From positions 1 through 5,995 of the forward strand of contig JBFMAE010000160.1 of NCBI GenBank assembly GCA_040756085.1: DNA of 5,995 bases, in the 5' to 3' direction. Numbering within the stretch: position 1 is the first letter of the stretch; every line of letters begins with the position of its first letter. A program made the translations under genes and the position numbers. Below, in pieces: positions 5,393 through 5,995 of the stretch. This stretch comes from JBFMAE01 sp040756085. GTDB taxonomy: Bacteria; Desulfobacterota; BSN033; UBA1163. The notes below the pieces were generated by a model that ran no database searches, was not told where the DNA came from, and saw only the letters and a program-made list of their open reading frames with translations.

Positions 5393-5995
5393 TTAAAAAA
5401 GGACCGCAGTGATAAAATAATTTGAGATCAGGATCGTGAGTGACGAGAGAACGACCGCCTTGGTCGTTGCCCTTCCAACTCCCTCTGCCCCACCCTGAGT
5501 GGAAAAACCCTGATAGCAACTGATCGTTGCCACAATCATTCCAAAAATAATGGCCTTTATGAGTCCACTATAAAGGTCATTCAATTCCAGAAAATCCCAT
5601 GTCCTCCGGATATAAAGGGTCGGGTTGGTCCCCAGAATCTGGACACTCACCAGGTAGCCCCCCAGAATCCCGATGACATCAGCAAAAATGACCAGAATGG
5701 GAAGCATGATCGTGGCGGCTAAAAATCGTGGAACGATCAGGTATTTGATCGGGTTGGTCGCCAGGGTTGAAAGGGCGTCGATCTGCTCGGTGACTCGCAT
5801 CGTCCCGAGTTCGGCGGCCATCGCTGAACCCACACGTCCAGAGACCATCAACCCCGTTAACACAGGCCCCAGTTCCCTTGTCACAGAGAGGGCGACCACG
5901 GTCCCCACCATCGTTTCGGCACCGAACCTCTTGAACTCTGTAAAACTCTGGAGGGCTAATACCATTCCGGTAAAAGCGGCTGTGATGACAACCAC
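5393..5995 (-). CDS. mlaE: MlaE-type ABC transporter permease, C-terminal 200 residues (runs off right edge)
   Basis: MlaE is the inner-membrane permease that binds phospholipid and couples to MlaF and the MlaD ring. The visible part is the C-terminal 200 residues or so; by comparison with Escherichia coli MlaE (260 residues) roughly the first 60 are missing. The first in-window codon is GTG and is most likely an internal valine. Family hallmarks are clear: ITAAFTGMVLALQ (4-16), TRELGPVLTGLMVSGRVGSA (39-58), AELGTMRVTEQIDAL (61-75), and near the end GVGRATTKAVV (172-182). Hydrophobic segments lie at about 1-18, 46-60, 92-120, 143-163 and 181-200. The gene stops with TAA at 5395-5393, directly before the octamer array. 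mlaF follows in the same direction, supporting one transport operon. Confidence 0.93.
   Translation of the reverse strand: MVVITAAFTGMVLALQSFTEFKRFGAETMVGTVVALSVTRELGPVLTGLMVSGRVGSAMAAELGTMRVTEQIDALSTLATNPIKYLIVPRFLAATIMLPILVIFADVIGILGGYLVSVQILGTNPTLYIRRTWDFLELNDLYSGLIKAIIFGMIVATISCYQGFSTQGGAEGVGRATTKAVVLSSLTILISNYFITAVLF

Noticed and set aside
5202..5519. Upstream extension of the mlaF reading frame
   Set aside because: It overlaps the conserved end of mlaE and translates the octamer array (FHSGWGRGS..., IPLFQLSLYPLFQY). MlaF-family proteins start near the residues encoded at 5201-5190.

Overview
The window reads as a chromosomal piece of a Gram-negative (diderm) bacterium. All six genes are on the minus strand, so transcription runs from the right edge to the left edge. 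In that order they are: an MlaE-type lipid ABC permease (N-terminus outside the window), an MlaF-type ATPase, an MlaD-type MCE protein, an exported protein of unknown function built from about twenty W/F-P-x-F/Y repeats, a FabH-type 3-oxoacyl-ACP synthase III, and the first 59 residues of a TldD/PmbA-family protein. The E-F-D gene order, the GEGTLGKL repeats in the MCE protein and the many short intergenic repeats fit a Desulfobacterota (former Deltaproteobacteria) or similar lineage. That placement is inference; the window holds no rRNA or other marker.

Layout: 5995-5393 mlaE (partial); 5392-5202 spacer with converging octamer arrays; 5201-4431 mlaF; 4430-4321 spacer with converging heptamer arrays; 4320-3226 mlaD; 3225-3048 spacer with a GC-rich palindromic element ending in a T-run; 3047-1560 repeat protein; 1559-1490 spacer with a heptamer array that runs into the repeat protein's stop codon; 1489-458 fabH; 457-179 spacer with a heptamer array and a cluster of nested palindromes; 178-1 TldD/PmbA N-terminus.

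The first three genes encode the core of an MCE lipid transporter: membrane permease, cytoplasmic ATPase, and a membrane-anchored periplasmic MCE protein that carries lipid between the inner and outer membranes. No mlaB or mlaC homologue is visible. FabH starts fatty-acid chains, and the repeat protein is exported and rich in aromatic beta-type segments, so an envelope or lipid theme across the cluster is plausible but unproven.

The least expected content lies between the genes. Short-period arrays (7 or 8 bp) sit at or across the stop codons of four of the five genes whose ends are visible. Two of them are arranged as converging arms able to form stem-loops. In addition, a 19-bp palindrome is seen next to what looks like an unoccupied copy of its own insertion site.
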